Assembly (NCBI RefSeq): GCF_014168535.1
Contig: NZ_CP060007.1
Coordinates: 1,798,001 to 1,862,000 of the forward strand
Direction: 5' to 3'
DNA from: Lacibacter sediminis
GTDB taxonomy: Bacteria > Bacteroidota > Bacteroidia > Chitinophagales > Chitinophagaceae
DNA length: 64,000 bases
Shown: positions 52,585 to 63,119 of the stretch, in pieces
How positions within the stretch are numbered: the stretch's first letter is position 1
How the letters are laid out: each line of letters begins with the position of its first letter
The notes under the pieces: model-generated
The model's database searches: none
Told to the model about the DNA's origin: nothing
The model's input: only the letters and a program-made list of their open reading frames with translations
Position numbers and translations under genes: made by a program

Positions 52585-54195
52585 TTAGTTCGATAATATT
52601 TTAAACTCTACCCTTCGGTTAAGCTGTCTTCCTTCATCTGTATCATTTGTTGCAACAGGAACCGTTTCGCCATAACCTTTAAAGCTCACACGTTCAGGTG
52701 CAATACCTTTTGATAAGATGTATTGCATCACCGAGTTTGCACGGTTATGACTGAGTTTGATATTGTATTCATCAGAACCTTTGGCATCTGTATGCGCTCC
52801 CAATTCAATACTAATGGCCGGATTATCATTCAACATCTTCACCACACGATTTAACTCAATAAATGATACCGGGCGAAGATCCCACTTATCAAAATCAAAG
52901 AACACATTATTCAACCGAACGATCTGCCCGATCTCGATCGGAACAAGATACAGGTCTTTATGAATTTCTTTATAACCTGCACGTATCAACGAATCAAGAT
53001 TCAGGTTTTCTGATTGAGCAAAGAAGTGGTCGGCTGAAGCACGAATCAAATAATTTTTATCATAAGGTAATACGATCTGGAATGCACCATCGCCGGGACT
53101 CGATAAACCATTGCCGGCAATTACACCGTCGGGTAATGTTTCATATACCAGACTTGCACTCAAAGGTTGCTTTGTTTTTGCATTGTACACGTTGCCACTT
53201 ACCAATACAACCGGATCAGGCTTTTCTATCTCCAAAAGTTTTACACGCACAATATCACTTTTGCCTAATGATTGAAAACTACTGGTGAGATAAGCATATT
53301 CCCCACCTGCATCTAATGTAAAGAACGCATCAAAGTCGGCAGTATTAATTGGTTCACCCAAATTTACTGGATCACTCCACTTTAACCAGGTATCATCTAA
53401 GCGTTTTGCTTTCCAGATATCCTGATCGCCAATGCCACCGGGTCTGTCACTACTGAAATAAAGTGTAACGCCATCCGATGCGAGATAAGGCGTCATTTGA
53501 TTATAACCGGGAAGATTGATTTTCTTGCCAACACTTTTTGGTTCACTCCAAGTACCATCTGTTTGCAGAAAGCATGCATAAATTTTGTTGATGCGGCTTT
53601 TACTTTCTTCACTCATATACAGTAACAACACCTGGCCATCACTCGACATGCTGGCGCCCGATTGAAATCCACGATCATACTTGTGATAGTTTTTTATTTT
53701 CAGCATATTTGGTTTACTCCATCGCCCATCTTTCTGCACTTCGCTCATGCTTACACCATTGCCATAATAGTCACCATCAACAAATGCATTGCGCAGAAGA
53801 ATCCTGTTTTTATCAGGCGATATCCAATACACAGCATTGTAATGTGCGGTGTTAAATGGTGGCCCTAAATGAATAGCATCTGTCCATTTTCCCGTTGCCG
53901 TATCACGGATCGAATACCAGATATCCTGTGAGTTGCGCACTTCATGTGCATGCACGTTATCAGGATGGCTTTCGCAAATAAAAAATAAAAGATTTCCATC
54001 GGCAGAGATGGTTGGACGTAGTTCGGGTAATTCAGAATTTACACGAAAGCCGAGGTTCTCAATTTTAATGATGGTTGTTTCCGTGATGATCTTTTCTTTC
54101 TGTTCAACCATTTTGCCAACAGTATCAGCAAATGGCTGACCAAAACCAACAGTAATAAAAATGAAACAAAGAAGAGCGGATACAGATCGTTTCAC
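52585..54195 (-). CDS. PD40-repeat / OmpA-family envelope protein
   Basis: The 536-residue protein has a signal peptide (SALLCFIFITVGFGQ). Residues about 55-320 are PD40/TolB-like propeller repeats (RPTISADGNLLFFICES, LASDGVTLYFSSDRPGGIGDQDIWKA), then a carboxypeptidase-regulatory-like domain (about 328-400; NVYNAKTKQPLSASLVYE), then an OmpA peptidoglycan-binding domain (about 425-535; VFFDFDKWDLRP, SIELGAHTDAKGSDEYNIKLS, GYGETVPVATNDTDEGRQLNRRVEF). This layout is the PorE/gliding-motility-associated type. It should link the outer membrane to peptidoglycan. A link to T9SS is possible as some such proteins help secretion. Confidence 0.88.
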   Translation of the reverse strand: MKRSVSALLCFIFITVGFGQPFADTVGKMVEQKEKIITETTIIKIENLGFRVNSELPELRPTISADGNLLFFICESHPDNVHAHEVRNSQDIWYSIRDTATGKWTDAIHLGPPFNTAHYNAVYWISPDKNRILLRNAFVDGDYYGNGVSMSEVQKDGRWSKPNMLKIKNYHKYDRGFQSGASMSSDGQVLLLYMSEESKSRINKIYACFLQTDGTWSEPKSVGKKINLPGYNQMTPYLASDGVTLYFSSDRPGGIGDQDIWKAKRLDDTWLKWSDPVNLGEPINTADFDAFFTLDAGGEYAYLTSSFQSLGKSDIVRVKLLEIEKPDPVVLVSGNVYNAKTKQPLSASLVYETLPDGVIAGNGLSSPGDGAFQIVLPYDKNYLIRASADHFFAQSENLNLDSLIRAGYKEIHKDLYLVPIEIGQIVRLNNVFFDFDKWDLRPVSFIELNRVVKMLNDNPAISIELGAHTDAKGSDEYNIKLSHNRANSVMQYILSKGIAPERVSFKGYGETVPVATNDTDEGRQLNRRVEFKILSN

Positions 54196-54638
54196 GGGTA
54201 AGGGATTTGCTGCTAAACTACAGCAAAGGCTTCAGGTAAAGAATAGTAGAATAACGATGCAGCTATCGTAGATTATGAATTTTGTGGAGAGGAAATAGTG
54301 TTTGTTGAAGCAATGTATTGCTGTAGAAGATGTTTTATGAATTAGATGTCAGTCGCTACGTTAATTATTACTGGAATGGTTCAGCAGTAACATGCCGGGT
54401 ATATTCTTAGTCGAAATGCTATCAGCTCATATTATATATCGATTATCTATGTTGATATAGGAGCTAAAAGCTCGCTGCTATACACAGAAATAGTTACCGG
54501 TTTAAAGCAAACTTTAATGTATTTAGTTTACTTTTAGTTCAGACTACTATTTTTCTCCTCAACTCCCTGAAAATAACTGTTTCTTTTTTCTGATACTCCC
54601 TGGAAATGATTTCTTCTGTAATCAGAAAACAGCGAACA
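54196..54638. other. Gene-free stretch
   Basis: No gene, tRNA or hairpin of note is seen. The DNA is AT-rich. Near the end CTCCCTGAAAAT and CTCCCTGGAAAT (about 54563-54605) form a loose 12-base direct repeat in front of the T9SS gene. The start of the divergent PD40/OmpA gene lies at its left edge, so promoters of both genes must be here. Confidence 0.4.
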
Positions 54639-55898
54639 ATGAAACGTTTCTACCTTCTTGTTATATTTTTAGATTGTTTCTTCTTTGGACAGGGGCAGAT
54701 AAACTTTATCACAACTGTTTTTTATAATTCTTCAAATAATACTATCACTGTTCAGGTTGGATTAAGAAGAGAAAATCCCCAAAACTGTGCAGGTGTAATT
54801 GCAATAGCAGAAATTGATTTTGAAATGCAATGGTCTGCAGATGTTCGCTTACAAAGTTCCCAATTTATTCCCTCTGGTGGTAAGTTGGATATTTTTACAG
54901 ACAACCTGTCGGGTAGCAATGCCGATAACGGCCATCCTAATCCTTATCCCGGCACTAACGGTTCAAGACCATCTACGATAGACGGAGAAACTTATCAAAC
55001 ATTTGATTTCCATCGCTCAACTAATTTATGTGCCAACACAATCCAGATAGAATGCGGACAAATTGTACCTCTCTTTTCTGCCACATTTGAACTGACAACG
55101 CCGGCTAATGCAAATCAATATAGCTTTACGTATGATAATGTAACCCCGGCAAATAACAGCAATTATATTGTTGAATTCAATAATGGTACTGCTTCGCCTT
55201 CAAATAATAAAAAAGAAATTCTCTTTGTTACAGACAAAACCAAAAGCATATCTGATCTCTCAGGTAATAACTGTAATTCAGACGGGACAATAAAAAATAC
55301 AAGTACAACTTCATTGGTTGGAAATCCTGCTTACACTAACACTTACGGTGCTATCTTACCCGCTGCCATCAATTTGTTTGACGTGAAAAGGCATGGCACG
55401 CAAACAATTTTAAGCTGGTCTACCTCGGCGGAAGAACTGAATAAGGGCTTTGAAATTCAACGGAAAATAAACAGTCAATTTGAAACAATAGGGTTTATTG
55501 ACAGTAAAGCAACGCAAGGTTTTAGTAGCCAGATACTGAATTATACGTTTACTGATGACGAACAATACCCAGCCAAAACAGTTTATTACCGGTTGAAACT
55601 AATTGGTTTCAATGGACAGGAAGTATATAGTGAAGTAAGAGTAATGAGGAACGCAGGTAAACTGCAAACGCTGATTTATCCAAATCCATCTGCAGGGAAC
55701 CTGCAGATCGTATTGCCTCAGAATACAGGAGCAAATACGATTGAACTGACAGACTATAGCGGAAAAAGAATTCGTGTTTGGGAAAAATACAATGCTCCGG
55801 TGCTGAACATCGGTAACCTGCCAAAAGGGTTCTTCACTTTTACTATCACAAATCTCCAGACTTCAGAGCGGACGGTTGAAAAAATAATTGTTCAATAA
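54639..55898 (+). CDS. Secreted protein with T9SS C-terminal sorting domain
   Basis: The ATG at 54639 gives 419 residues with a signal peptide (FYLLVIFLDCFFFGQGQ). The first part (about 20-215) is an extracellular beta-sandwich of unknown type with four Cys. Residues about 245-330 (LFDVKRHGTQTILSWSTSAE, KGFEIQRKINS, PAKTVYYRLKLIG) form a fibronectin-type domain common before sorting domains. Residues about 342-419 (IYPNPSAGNLQIVLP, LPKGFFTFTITN, EKIIVQ) are a type A T9SS sorting domain. It is exported to the surface or outside. No enzymatic motif is seen. Confidence 0.85.
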   Translation: MKRFYLLVIFLDCFFFGQGQINFITTVFYNSSNNTITVQVGLRRENPQNCAGVIAIAEIDFEMQWSADVRLQSSQFIPSGGKLDIFTDNLSGSNADNGHPNPYPGTNGSRPSTIDGETYQTFDFHRSTNLCANTIQIECGQIVPLFSATFELTTPANANQYSFTYDNVTPANNSNYIVEFNNGTASPSNNKKEILFVTDKTKSISDLSGNNCNSDGTIKNTSTTSLVGNPAYTNTYGAILPAAINLFDVKRHGTQTILSWSTSAEELNKGFEIQRKINSQFETIGFIDSKATQGFSSQILNYTFTDDEQYPAKTVYYRLKLIGFNGQEVYSEVRVMRNAGKLQTLIYPNPSAGNLQIVLPQNTGANTIELTDYSGKRIRVWEKYNAPVLNIGNLPKGFFTFTITNLQTSERTVEKIIVQ

Positions 55899-55944
55899 TT
55901 CATTTTAGAATTAAATAAAAGCGGGGTTTCGTTTCTGAAATCTC

Positions 55945-57606
55945 TTACATCTCCTGCAAATACTTCCGTACAAAACGAATAGCCATTGAGCCTTCGCCCA
56001 CCGCCGCAGAGATGCCTGTCATTGCACCAAACCTTACATCACCTGAAGCAAAAATACCCGGCACGCTTGTTTCAGAAAGAAACGGCTCACGATCCAGTTT
56101 CCATATTGATGCAAATGATTTGTCTTTCATTAATTCACTGCCGCTGAGAATAAATCCTTTTTCATCCTTTAATACAAGATCATTTAACCAGCCGGTGCCC
56201 GGTCTTGTTCCAATATAAACGAATAATGCCTTTGCAGGAACTGTTTTTTCTTCACCTGTAACAGCATCTTTCAATGTTATGGTTTCTAGAATGGTTGAAC
56301 CCGAACAGGCTATAACTTCCGTATGCGGTAACACATGTATGTTAGACGTGTTGCTGATATTTTCTACGAGATAGTTTGCAGCAACTTCCGATAATTTATC
56401 TTTCCGGATAAGGATGTTAACATCTTTTGCAAATTTGCTCATATACATCGCTGCCTGGCAAGCTGAATTGCCACCACCAATAATATAAATGCTTTCATTG
56501 CGACAAGCTTGTGCTTCAACAGCAGCAGCACCATAATACACACCTGCACCTGTAAACGAATCCATACCTTCCACTTCTAATTTTTTATAAGCAACACCTG
56601 TGGCAATCACAATTGCTTTACTATGTATTTCTGATCCGTCTGCTAATTCAGTGATCTTGTAACCATCTTTAATACTGATGCTTCTTACTTCCTGCGGTGT
56701 GAGAATTTCTGTTCCAAAACGTAGTGTTTGTGTAATAGCTCTTCGGCTTAATTCAGCTCCTGATAAACCGCTTGGGAAACCGAGATAATTTTCAATACGT
56801 GCACTGCTGCTTGCCTGTCCACCTGGATTACTTCGTTCGATCAATAATGTTTTTAATCCTTCGCATGAACCGTACACTGATGCTGCAAGTCCGGCAGGCC
56901 CTGCACCAATGATCAACACATCATACATTTCTTTGGATGCTTTTTGCTGCAAGCCAACACGCTCAGCAAGTACAGGTAAAGTGGGATTGATGATAAAAGA
57001 ACCGTCTTTTAAGATCACTAACGGAAGATCTGATTTCGATGCATTGGCACTGGTTAAATATTTTTCTGCTTCGTCATCACTTTCCACATCCATCCAAATG
57101 TAAGGAACAAGATTGCCTGAAAGAAATTCTTTGAGTTGGTGACTCTTGGGCGACCATTGAAAGCCGATGATCCTCGTTGCTTCATGATCGGGTTTATACA
57201 AAGCCTGCCATTCATCTAACAGATCATTCACCACTGGGAATAGTTTTTCTTCTGCAGGATGCCATGGTTTTAATAAATAATAATCAAGCTTAACAGTATT
57301 GATGGCTTTGATCGCTGCTTCAATATCGGAGTAAGCAGTGAGCAGTATTTTTTTTGCTTCAGGAAAAATTTCATTTGCCAGTTCAAGAAAGGCAACGCCT
57401 TCCATCTCAGGCATACGCTGATCGGAGATGAATAGGGCAACTACTTCATTTTTGAGCTTTAATTCTTTTATAAGCTCCAACGCTTCTGTTGCCGATTCCG
57501 TTGCCACTACTTTATAATCATCTCGGTATTGATTACGTATATCACGTTGAATGGCACGAAGCACCTGTACATCGTCATCTATTAAAATGATATAAGGAAG
57601 TTTCAT
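55945..57606 (-). CDS. Response-regulator / thioredoxin-like / thioredoxin-reductase-like fusion
   Basis: The 553-residue protein has a receiver domain (about 4-125; acidic pocket D10-D12, phosphate acceptor D62 in ISDQRMP, T90, K113 in LLKPW), a thioredoxin/glutaredoxin-like middle (about 144-220) in which the CxxC position reads WSPKSH, and a thioredoxin-reductase-like flavoprotein domain (about 227-553; FAD motif GAGPAG 234-239, NAD(P) motif GGGNSA 377-382, FASGDVR 519-525). The redox CxxC of thioredoxin reductase is missing; the segment reads GAGVYYGAAAVEAQAC. There is no DNA-binding domain. The kinase gene lies 24 bp upstream in the same transcript, so phosphorylation probably controls flavin chemistry. 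Confidence 0.88.
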   Translation of the reverse strand: MKLPYIILIDDDVQVLRAIQRDIRNQYRDDYKVVATESATEALELIKELKLKNEVVALFISDQRMPEMEGVAFLELANEIFPEAKKILLTAYSDIEAAIKAINTVKLDYYLLKPWHPAEEKLFPVVNDLLDEWQALYKPDHEATRIIGFQWSPKSHQLKEFLSGNLVPYIWMDVESDDEAEKYLTSANASKSDLPLVILKDGSFIINPTLPVLAERVGLQQKASKEMYDVLIIGAGPAGLAASVYGSCEGLKTLLIERSNPGGQASSSARIENYLGFPSGLSGAELSRRAITQTLRFGTEILTPQEVRSISIKDGYKITELADGSEIHSKAIVIATGVAYKKLEVEGMDSFTGAGVYYGAAAVEAQACRNESIYIIGGGNSACQAAMYMSKFAKDVNILIRKDKLSEVAANYLVENISNTSNIHVLPHTEVIACSGSTILETITLKDAVTGEEKTVPAKALFVYIGTRPGTGWLNDLVLKDEKGFILSGSELMKDKSFASIWKLDREPFLSETSVPGIFASGDVRFGAMTGISAAVGEGSMAIRFVRKYLQEM

Positions 57607-57630
57607 TTTTGGGTTTATTTATTACACTTG

Positions 57631-59052
57631 TTAATGCGATACAATTTGTTGGTTTAATGGAATGCAAACGGTGAATACCGTCCGTCCTGGAGTTGATTCA
57701 ACTTTTATTTCTGCATTATGCCGCTTGATGATCCTGTTTACTATGTCGAGACCAATACCGGTTCCTTCTCCCACTTTTTTGGTGGTGAAGAACGGATCAA
57801 AAATGCGGGAAATAATTTCTTTCGGGATACCACTTCCATTGTCAATAACAGCAACCGTTACATCTTTTTGTGTACATCTTGTTTCAATTGTAAGCGTACC
57901 ATTTTGATCGAGTGCAGAAATAGCGTTGTCAATTAAGTTGGTCCATACCTGGTTGAGTTCGCCAACATACGCAGGCACCACAGGCATATCGGTACAAAAT
58001 TTTTTCACTACTTCGATATTCTTTTTTCGCAGTTTAAAACCAAGTAGAGTTAATGTATTTTCAATATCAGTATGAATATTGGTTGGTTGCAAATCATTGG
58101 TACGATCCATGTGCACATGACTTTTGATCGAAGCAACCAGTGTGGAGATACGTTCCGATGCATCACCAAGGTCCTTGATCATTTTTTGTGAGCTGATCAG
58201 GTTTTCGAGCCATGGAATTACCCGTGTGAATGCTTCTGCGCCTGCATCGTCACGGATCTGTTCCAGGTCATTTATTGTAAAACCAAATTCAGCAAAGGTC
58301 TCAGCTGCTTCCCGTTGTTTAACGCCATTGCTCTCTAGCCAATCTTCTATATCGTCCTGCAGTTGCATGCTTTGAAGTGCACTGTGTTTTTTATTTTCAA
58401 CAGGAGTGCTTTCTTTTTTTTCAACGATCGCATGTATGTGTTGAATATGCTCAGCCGTCATTTTGCAATCGAGTAATTGCTTTGTGAGTAGATAATTTCT
58501 GCTTACACGTTTTGTTAACTCATCTGCTATGCCACTGATGGCAGCTGCGGGATTATTCAATTCATGTGCAATGCCTGCTGCGAGATTACCGAGCGCATCA
58601 ATCTTTTCATGTTGCAGTTGCGTAGTGGCAAATATTTTTGCACGTTCAGTCATGTAGCCAATAAGACGCTGAATAAGATCCGGGTTGAGTACTTCCAATT
58701 CATGAAAATGATCTTTGTGCAAACGCAACATTTTTACTTCGCCTAAGGCATAGGAATAGCCGGGGATCGTTTTCATTCTGGAATAGGGTAAAAGTCCGCC
58801 TACGCCACCAGCCACATTATTGTTTTCAAAAGTGAAATAATACACCTGCCTTCCGTTGACGTACATATAGAAAGTCACTTTGCCTTGCAATGCGATCCAC
58901 ATTACATCTGCCGGTTCGCCATACTTGGCGATAATATCTCCATCCTTGTATTCAAAATAGTCTGAGCGGTCAATGATCCATTGGAGATGTTCATCGGGCA
59001 GATCACTAAAAGCGATAACATTTTTAAGGTCTTCAATCTTTACCGGAGGCAT
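57631..59052 (-). CDS. Cyclic-nucleotide-domain sensor histidine kinase
   Basis: The 473-residue protein has an N-terminal cyclic-nucleotide-binding-type domain (about 8-125; FEYKDGDIIAKYGEPADVMWIALQGKV), a helical HisKA region with phospho-acceptor H163 (GIAHELNNPAAA), a 130-residue insert with helices (about 180-290), and a HATPase domain (about 345-470; QVWTNLIDNAISAL N-box, DNGSGIP G1, GEGTGIGLDIV G2). No membrane segments are present, so it is cytosolic. The PFxExE cAMP cassette is not plain, so the ligand may not be cAMP. It is first in an operon with the receiver/flavoprotein gene. Confidence 0.9.
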   Translation of the reverse strand: MPPVKIEDLKNVIAFSDLPDEHLQWIIDRSDYFEYKDGDIIAKYGEPADVMWIALQGKVTFYMYVNGRQVYYFTFENNNVAGGVGGLLPYSRMKTIPGYSYALGEVKMLRLHKDHFHELEVLNPDLIQRLIGYMTERAKIFATTQLQHEKIDALGNLAAGIAHELNNPAAAISGIADELTKRVSRNYLLTKQLLDCKMTAEHIQHIHAIVEKKESTPVENKKHSALQSMQLQDDIEDWLESNGVKQREAAETFAEFGFTINDLEQIRDDAGAEAFTRVIPWLENLISSQKMIKDLGDASERISTLVASIKSHVHMDRTNDLQPTNIHTDIENTLTLLGFKLRKKNIEVVKKFCTDMPVVPAYVGELNQVWTNLIDNAISALDQNGTLTIETRCTQKDVTVAVIDNGSGIPKEIISRIFDPFFTTKKVGEGTGIGLDIVNRIIKRHNAEIKVESTPGRTVFTVCIPLNQQIVSH

Positions 59053-59124
59053 GGTGAGTTGGTTTTAAATGAAGATGGTGATCGGGAAAGTAGTTACTTA
59101 AATATACAACAGTATTTTACAAAC

Positions 59125-59156
59125 ACAAACGCCACTGCATTGGCAGTGACGTTTGT
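59125..59156. terminator. Hairpin between the kinase operon and the serine hydrolase
   Basis: ACAAACGCCACTGC (59125-59138) and GCAGTGACGTTTGT (59143-59156) form a 14-pair stem with one mismatch and loop ATTG. It sits about 65 bases behind the serine hydrolase stop. T-runs are poor on the minus strand, so termination is likely but not certain. Confidence 0.5.
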
Positions 59157-59221
59157 GAATCTTTTCATTTTCTTATTTAGTGTAAATAGCTTTTGTGGTT
59201 GAACAGCCACGTGCAAATAAA

Positions 59222-60367
59222 CTACCTCATCACATTATCCACCAATCCTTTCAACTCTTTATACTTTTCATGTCGTCCTTTGTTCTTTAAATTGTACACA
59301 AACAAAAACGCACAATACTTTTTATCATTATCGATCCATGGAAAAGAACCAAACAAACCGGGGCTGCTTACTGCAACTCCACGTTTTGAAACAGGCATGG
59401 CATCTTTCTTTTCACTCACTGCCAATGGTGCATCCATGATCCATTCACCAAAACCATAGCCCCAGTTGCCTGCTTCTTCAGGGCTGTAAGCCATTTCTAC
59501 ATCACGACCTAAACGGTTCTTCTGCATTTCATTTACCAATGCTTTACTGATGATACGCTTGCCATTAAACTCACCTTCGTTCATCAGCATGATCAAAAAG
59601 TTCATGTAATCTTCTGCTGTGCTAAACGCACCACCCGCCGCAAGGGGTACGCCGCTCTTTCCAAAATCAGTATTCTTCATTTCAAGCGGATCAGCAATGC
59701 GTTCTTTAAATGCGGTTTCAAAATCTTTCTCACTTACTTTTTCAATTATGCCTGCAACAATTTGCAACCCTGTATTGCTGTAATGAAAATATTTTCCCGG
59801 TGTGCCTTCCATCGGTAACATAGCTATTTGTTCAAGGGATTCAAACATGCTCTTTACATTCTTCATGCCATTGAGCATATCACGGAGTCCGCCACTTTTA
59901 ATACCTGTTGTATGATTCAAACATTGCCATACTTTAATACCACCTTTACCATACTTCGTCATTACGGGCAAAAATTTTCCAACGGAGTCGGTTAGCCGAA
60001 CTTTGTTTTCATCAATGTAGGTCATCAGCAAAGCAGCAGTAAACCATTTGCTGCTGCTGGCAATACGTTCACGGGTGGTGCTGGTATAATCCTGCAACAC
60101 TTCTTCCACATCCTTGCCCTGCACTTTTGCTTTGATCTTTCCACGGTTCTGCTGGGCCTTCGTTAAATTGTTAAAGTTCTGCGTGTAAGCAAATTTTCCA
60201 TCCTTATAGATCATTAATACAGCACGGCCGCCGAGGTCGGTAAGATTCTTATTTACCCACTCATCTACCTTACTAAAATCCTGTTGGGCAAAACCCAACT
60301 GAAAGAATAACAGGAAAACAAGGCTGGCACTGACTTTGGGGCGGATATTCAAACGGTTAAGTGACAT
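59222..60367 (-). CDS. Secreted serine hydrolase, class C beta-lactamase fold
   Basis: The 381-residue protein has a signal peptide (ASLVFLLFFQLGFAQ). The catalytic motifs are SSSK (residues 104-107) and YSN (196-198), with family words LNHTTGIKSGG, GVPLAAGGAFSTAEDYMNFLI and GYGFGEWIMD. It is the intact relative of the degenerate protein at 46508-47521. It is expected to act on ester or amide bonds in the periplasm; antibiotic resistance is not implied. It is divergent from clpB, 59 bp away. Confidence 0.88.
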   Translation of the reverse strand: MSLNRLNIRPKVSASLVFLLFFQLGFAQQDFSKVDEWVNKNLTDLGGRAVLMIYKDGKFAYTQNFNNLTKAQQNRGKIKAKVQGKDVEEVLQDYTSTTRERIASSSKWFTAALLMTYIDENKVRLTDSVGKFLPVMTKYGKGGIKVWQCLNHTTGIKSGGLRDMLNGMKNVKSMFESLEQIAMLPMEGTPGKYFHYSNTGLQIVAGIIEKVSEKDFETAFKERIADPLEMKNTDFGKSGVPLAAGGAFSTAEDYMNFLIMLMNEGEFNGKRIISKALVNEMQKNRLGRDVEMAYSPEEAGNWGYGFGEWIMDAPLAVSEKKDAMPVSKRGVAVSSPGLFGSFPWIDNDKKYCAFLFVYNLKNKGRHEKYKELKGLVDNVMR

Positions 60368-60426
60368 TCTTTCTGAATTTTTTAATTGGATTGTGTTTTG
60401 AGACTAATGTTTAAACTATTCGAAAT

Positions 60427-63069
60427 ATGAATTTAGGAAACTTCACTATAAAAGCAGCTGAAGCTGTGCAGCAGGCACAGCAACTGGCATTTAATGCGCA
60501 GAATACAAATATTGAGACTGAACATATCCTGAAAGCGTTGCTTGATCAGCAGGATAGTCCTGTTGAATATCTATTGAAGAAAAACAACGTTACGGTAAAT
60601 CTTGTTGAATCAAAGCTAAATGAGGCCATTAACCGTTTGCCAAAAACAAGTGGCGAACCTGCGCAGTCAATTGGCCGTGAAGCCAATAATGTGGTGTTGC
60701 GTGCAGGTGCATCACTTAAAAGTTTTGGTGATGAGTTTGTAACGCCGGAGCATTTACTGTTAGCAATTGTACAAGGCAATGATTCAACAGCAAAACTGTT
60801 GAAAGATGCAGGCTTAACAGAAAAAGGACTGATCACCGCTATTAAAGATCTACGTAAAGGTGATACAGTAAAAAGTCAAACACAGGAAACACAATTCAAT
60901 GCATTGAACAAGTATGCAAAGAACTTAATTGAAATGGCGAGACAAGGTAAACTTGATCCTGTGATCGGTCGTGATGAAGAGATACGCCGCACTTTACACA
61001 TCTTAACACGCAGGAGTAAAAACAATCCAATACTTGTGGGTGAGCCTGGTGTTGGTAAAACTGCAATCGCAGAAGGATTGGCGATGCGCATTGTGAATGG
61101 TGATGTGCCGGAAAATTTGAAATCGAAAATCATTTATGCATTGGATATGGGACAACTCATTGCCGGTGCAAAATATAAAGGTGAGTTTGAAGAACGTTTG
61201 AAAAGTGTGGTGAAAGAAGTAACAACCAGTGATGGTGAAATTATTTTGTTCATTGATGAAATTCATACGCTTGTTGGTGCAGGCGGCGGCGAGGGTGCAA
61301 TGGATGCAGCCAATATCCTGAAGCCTGCACTGGCAAGAGGTGAGTTGCGTGCTATTGGTGCAACCACCCTGAATGAATATCAGAAATTCTTTGAAAAAGA
61401 CAAAGCACTTGAACGTCGTTTCCAGAAAGTGATGATCGATGAACCAAGTATGGAAGATGCAGTTTCGATCTTACGTGGTTTGAAAGATCGCTATGAAACA
61501 CATCATCATGTGCGTATTAAAGACGAAGCAATCATTGCAGCAGTTGAATTAAGTGTACGTTATATCACCGATCGCTTTTTACCTGATAAAGCAATTGATC
61601 TGATCGATGAAAGTGCAGCCAAGCTTCGTTTGGAAATGAACAGCATGCCCGAAGAGCTGGATAAGCTTGAAAGGCAGATCCGTCAATTGGAAATTGAACG
61701 TGAAGCCATCAAACGTGAAAGCGATGAATTTAAATTGAAAGAACTCAATACCGAGATCGCCAATCTTTCTGTTGACAGAGATACCCTCAAGGCAAAATGG
61801 AAAACAGAAAAAGAGTTGGTGGAAAAAGTGCAGAATGCAAAAGCAGAAATTGAAAACCTGAAGTTGCAGGCTGAACGTGCAGAACGTGAAGGTAATTATG
61901 GATTGGTAGCTGAAATCCGTTATGGAAAAATTAAAGAACAGGAAACGCAAATTGCAGTATTAACGCAACAGATTGAAACAAGCGGGGAAAAACGGCTGTT
62001 GAAAGAAGAAGTGGACGCAGAAGATATTGCTGAGAATATTGCGAAGATGACTGGCATTCCTGTGGCAAAGATGTTACAGAGTGAGCGTGAAAAATTATTA
62101 CATCTGGAAGATGAATTGCACAACCGTGTAATTGGTCAGGATGAAGCAATAACTGCTGTTGCAGATGCCATCCGCAGAAGCAGGGCGGGGTTGAGCGATC
62201 CAAAGAAACCAATCGGTTCGTTTATTTTTCTCGGAACAACAGGTGTGGGTAAAACCGAACTGGCGAAAGCGCTGGCAGAATACCTGTTTGATGATGAAGG
62301 AATGATGACAAGGATCGACATGAGTGAGTACCAGGAAAAGCATACGGTTTCAAGATTGGTGGGAGCGCCTCCGGGCTATGTGGGTTATGATGAAGGTGGT
62401 CAATTGACCGAGGCTGTTCGCCGTAAACCTTACAGTGTGGTGTTGCTGGATGAGATCGAAAAAGCCCATCCGGATGTCTGGAATGTGCTGCTGCAGGTGT
62501 TGGATGATGGCCGACTCACCGATAATAAAGGCAGGGTGGTGAACTTTAAGAACACTATCATCATCATGACGAGCAATATTGGTAGCCATTTAATTAGTGA
62601 GGCGTATGAAGGCGTAAGTACTGAAAATGAGATAGATAAGGCTGCGGAGCGGGCAAAACTGGAAGTTATGACGTTGCTTAGACAAACCATTCGGCCCGAA
62701 TTCTTGAATCGTGTGGACGAAATCATTATGTTTGCACCATTACTTCGAAAGGAAATCAAATCCATTATTCGCATTCAGCTGAACAATCTCAAGCAACTTG
62801 TTGCCCAAAGCGGAATACAGCTGGAATTTTCTGACTACACCCTTGAATTCCTTGCCGAACATGGTTTCGATCCCCAGTTTGGTGCAAGACCCTTAAAGCG
62901 ATTGATCCAGAAAGAGATCGTAAATGGGCTAAGCCGAAAGATTTTATCAGGCGATATCGAAAAAAGCCGCAAAGTTCTTGTGGATGTGTTTGATGGCGTA
63001 GTTGTTTTCAGAAATGAAAACGACGAGACTCCTTCAACAAAGGAAAAGAACAAGGCAGCAACTACCTGA
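60427..63069 (+). CDS. clpB: ATP-dependent disaggregase ClpB
   Basis: The 880-residue protein opens [21 protein letters not shown] and has all ClpB parts: N-terminal Clp domain (1-150), first AAA+ domain with Walker A GEPGVGKT and sensor ALERRFQKV, the coiled-coil middle domain (about 405-530; [20 protein letters not shown]) that separates ClpB from ClpA and ClpC, and the second AAA+ with GTTGVGKTE and [11 protein letters not shown]. With DnaK it rescues aggregated proteins after heat stress. It lacks a ClpP-binding IGF loop, as expected. A DsbA-like gene follows 50 bp downstream. I saw no CIRCE element in front of it. Confidence 0.97.
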   Translation: MNLGNFTIKAAEAVQQAQQLAFNAQNTNIETEHILKALLDQQDSPVEYLLKKNNVTVNLVESKLNEAINRLPKTSGEPAQSIGREANNVVLRAGASLKSFGDEFVTPEHLLLAIVQGNDSTAKLLKDAGLTEKGLITAIKDLRKGDTVKSQTQETQFNALNKYAKNLIEMARQGKLDPVIGRDEEIRRTLHILTRRSKNNPILVGEPGVGKTAIAEGLAMRIVNGDVPENLKSKIIYALDMGQLIAGAKYKGEFEERLKSVVKEVTTSDGEIILFIDEIHTLVGAGGGEGAMDAANILKPALARGELRAIGATTLNEYQKFFEKDKALERRFQKVMIDEPSMEDAVSILRGLKDRYETHHHVRIKDEAIIAAVELSVRYITDRFLPDKAIDLIDESAAKLRLEMNSMPEELDKLERQIRQLEIEREAIKRESDEFKLKELNTEIANLSVDRDTLKAKWKTEKELVEKVQNAKAEIENLKLQAERAEREGNYGLVAEIRYGKIKEQETQIAVLTQQIETSGEKRLLKEEVDAEDIAENIAKMTGIPVAKMLQSEREKLLHLEDELHNRVIGQDEAITAVADAIRRSRAGLSDPKKPIGSFIFLGTTGVGKTELAKALAEYLFDDEGMMTRIDMSEYQEKHTVSRLVGAPPGYVGYDEGGQLTEAVRRKPYSVVLLDEIEKAHPDVWNVLLQVLDDGRLTDNKGRVVNFKNTIIIMTSNIGSHLISEAYEGVSTENEIDKAAERAKLEVMTLLRQTIRPEFLNRVDEIIMFAPLLRKEIKSIIRIQLNNLKQLVAQSGIQLEFSDYTLEFLAEHGFDPQFGARPLKRLIQKEIVNGLSRKILSGDIEKSRKVLVDVFDGVVVFRNENDETPSTKEKNKAATT

Positions 63070-63119
63070 GATTAACAGTTGATAGGTTTTGAATTATTAA
63101 ATAAAAAAGGACAAAGGTT

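Noticed and set aside
54196..54638. tRNA or structured RNA in the 440-bp gap
   Set aside because: A GGTTCAGCAG word was noted but no cloverleaf arms or acceptor stem fit around it.
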